A model generated the notes under the pieces. The model was not told the DNA's origin, searched no databases, and worked only from the letters and a program-made list of their open reading frames with translations. DNA of 64,000 bases from assembly GCA_006937955.1 (NCBI GenBank), contig SSNP01000309.1:62001-126000 (forward strand), given 5' to 3'. Positions 62,660 through 64,000 of this stretch are shown one piece after another; position 1 is the stretch's first letter, and each line of letters starts with the position of its first letter. The position numbers and the translations under genes are program-made. Origin of the DNA: Pachypanchax playfairii. Taxonomy: Eukaryota; Chordata; Actinopteri; Cyprinodontiformes; Aplocheilidae.

Positions 62660-62856
62660 AAATACTTATTTTCCACCATAATTTGCAAATAAATTCTTTA
62701 AAAATCAGACAATGTGATTTTCTGGATTTTTTTTCCTCATTTTGTCTCTCATAGTTGAGGTATACCTATGATGAAAATTACAGGCCTCTCTGATCTTTTT
62801 AAGTGGGAGAACTTACACAATTGGTGGCTGACTAAATACTTTTTTGCCCCACTGTA
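62660..62856 (-). mobile_element. Tc1/mariner terminal fragment
   Basis: Read on the minus strand from 62856, it starts with TACAGTGGGGCAAAAAAGTA, then TTAGTCAGCCACCAATTGTG, and continues through the CTCCCACTT, AGAGAGGCCTGTAATTTTCA and GGTATACCTCAACTATGAGA blocks to AATAAGTATTTGG, a terminal region very common in teleost genomes. It ends at a TA dinucleotide, the Tc1/mariner target. Homology stops near 62660, so only about 200 bases of one end survive and no transposase is present. A short tandem of AAATGTACC (62643-62660) adjoins the break. Confidence 0.88.
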
Positions 62857-63429
62857 TAAGAAAAACAACTGACCAAATCAACAATTTTTGCAATCATAAA
62901 ACAGAAAGAAAAAATGAAGCCACGTCAAGTTTCCAGACACTAACCTGACAGATGAATCTCTTTCTGACACCACTTCAAAACTCTCTATCTAACAAAACAG
63001 TTTGTTTAATATTCAGCTCCTGTTTAGCTCATTCGTTATTAAGAAAAAACAACTTCCTGTCATCTTATTTAAAGGAAAAAGACGTCAAACATCCCCATTT
63101 TTAATCTGATCTCAATATGGAGCACTTAACTCCAATTAATCTAGGCAAATAGGATGGTGAACAGAAAAACATTTACCAAATAAAAAGGTGGTTTATGATC
63201 AAGTTTAGTCAAATTGGAATAAAGACTAGCTCTAGTTTTAACAGTAATCCTTCTCTTTTGTTCATTTTTTTTTGTTTTTGTTGATGTTTTTGACCTTTTC
63301 CAGATTTATTTGTAGTGATAAAGAACTGAAAACATTTTCCTTTTAAATCAAGCAATAAATAAACAAAACAAATAAAAAAACATTAAAAAATAACAAGCAA
63401 TCATGTCAAAGTCCACAATTCTCAATCAC

Positions 63430-63720
63430 ACACAACATTACAAACTATCTTTAATTAGCTCTATCTTTTTTGTCACCTTTGTTCGGGTAATTAATTTTGA
63501 CATATGAGTAGTTGATGGACCAGTTTTGCCATTTTTTACATTTCCTGACATTTCAAGGCTCAGTACAGGACTAATTAGCTTGTTTAAATGTTAAATTTTA
63601 GCTGTCAGCCTGTGAAGAGGAGATGAGGCAGTTAGCCCTCTCTGCTACCAAATTAACACCCTCTAGATGACATTCATTACAGGCTGGGCAGGAAGAGAAA
63701 CACACCCCATCGGCCTCCAG
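63430..63720. promoter_or_regulatory. candidate conserved non-coding element
   Basis: Non-repetitive sequence with TTTAATTAGCTC, GGGTAATTAATTTTGAC, GGACTAATTAGCTTG and ACATTCATTACAGGCTGG. TAATTA homeodomain cores are clustered four times within 200 bases. Suggestive of a developmental enhancer in the long first intron; no alignment available. Confidence 0.3.
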
Positions 63721-64000
63721 CAGAGCGATGCCGAGTCATAAATCACATACTTCTGACCAGTGTTCATTTCACAAGGAGGCTTTGACCTTGTTTTGAAATG
63801 CTAACACACTCAACTGGATATTAACTTCATGTCCTGCCTTTGGATTTGGTAAGTCATTAACATGCGTGGGCTTACATTCACATTCTACTGACTTCACACT
63901 CCAACAACTTCTGGGTACATGGAACTAATACGGATGGAAGCGGTCGAGCAGAAACAAAGCAACTGTTGAGTTCTGCGTTGGGGAAAAGTCTGCGGCTGGT

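Larger units (their letters stand above)
35789..64000 (-). other. probable first intron of ncam2 (at least 28 kb, start outside the window)
   Basis: No signal-peptide exon or promoter-like CpG island was recognised upstream of the first Ig exon. NCAM2 genes are known for very long 5' introns, which fits. The region contains the second copy of the outer repeat (38665-39133), microsatellites, a G-rich block (44512-44555), a probable old repeat at about 51880-52860, several DNA transposon remnants towards the right end, and five stretches that look like candidate conserved non-coding elements. A short exon with weak similarity could have been missed. Confidence 0.7.

Noticed and set aside
1..64000. 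CRISPR arrays, operons, phage or bacterial defence systems
   Set aside because: No spaced identical repeats or prokaryotic gene structure; the content is vertebrate introns and exons.

Overview
The window is vertebrate nuclear DNA, almost certainly from a teleost fish. It holds the 5' half of one large intron-rich gene on the minus strand. The six recognisable exons encode a continuous 284-residue stretch that matches the first three immunoglobulin domains of NCAM2 (OCAM/RNCAM), a neural cell adhesion molecule. The repeat content is fish-like: Tc1/mariner, hAT, PIF/Harbinger and TTAA-target DNA transposon remnants. I see no bacterial operons, CRISPR arrays or phage genes.

Layout, in gene order (high to low coordinates). 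Bases 35789-64000 are non-coding and are read as part of a very long first intron; the signal-peptide exon and promoter were not found and probably lie beyond base 64000. Ig1 is encoded by 35714-35788 and 31222-31428, Ig2 by 27154-27297 and 25074-25211, and Ig3 by 15258-15375 and 5962-6131. Splice phases are 1,1,1,1,2,1, all donors are GT and all acceptors AG, and the joined frame is open. Ig4, Ig5, the fibronectin III domains, the membrane segment and the tail must lie to the left of base 1.

Mobile DNA. The richest spot is 8185-10463, a three-level nest: an old repeat (second copy at 38665-39133) is split by a hAT element (8688-10379) with a BED zinc-finger remnant, and the hAT element is itself split by an element with 14-bp inverted termini and TTAA target duplications (8770-9870). 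Other remnants are a PIF/Harbinger fragment (1 to about 580), a Tc1 transposase pseudogene (about 19985-20178), a Tc1/mariner end (62660-62856), a Tc1-like non-coding repeat (16176-16345), a possible short MITE (22898-23054), a hAT-like remnant (58637-59062) and a tRNA-like repeat (60537-60600).

The rest of the introns is ordinary AT-rich sequence with microsatellites and a few stretches that look like candidate conserved non-coding elements. Every short ORF outside the six exons and the transposon remnants appears spurious. I do not see a convincing new biological system; the most informative structure is the nested transposon with its matching empty site.
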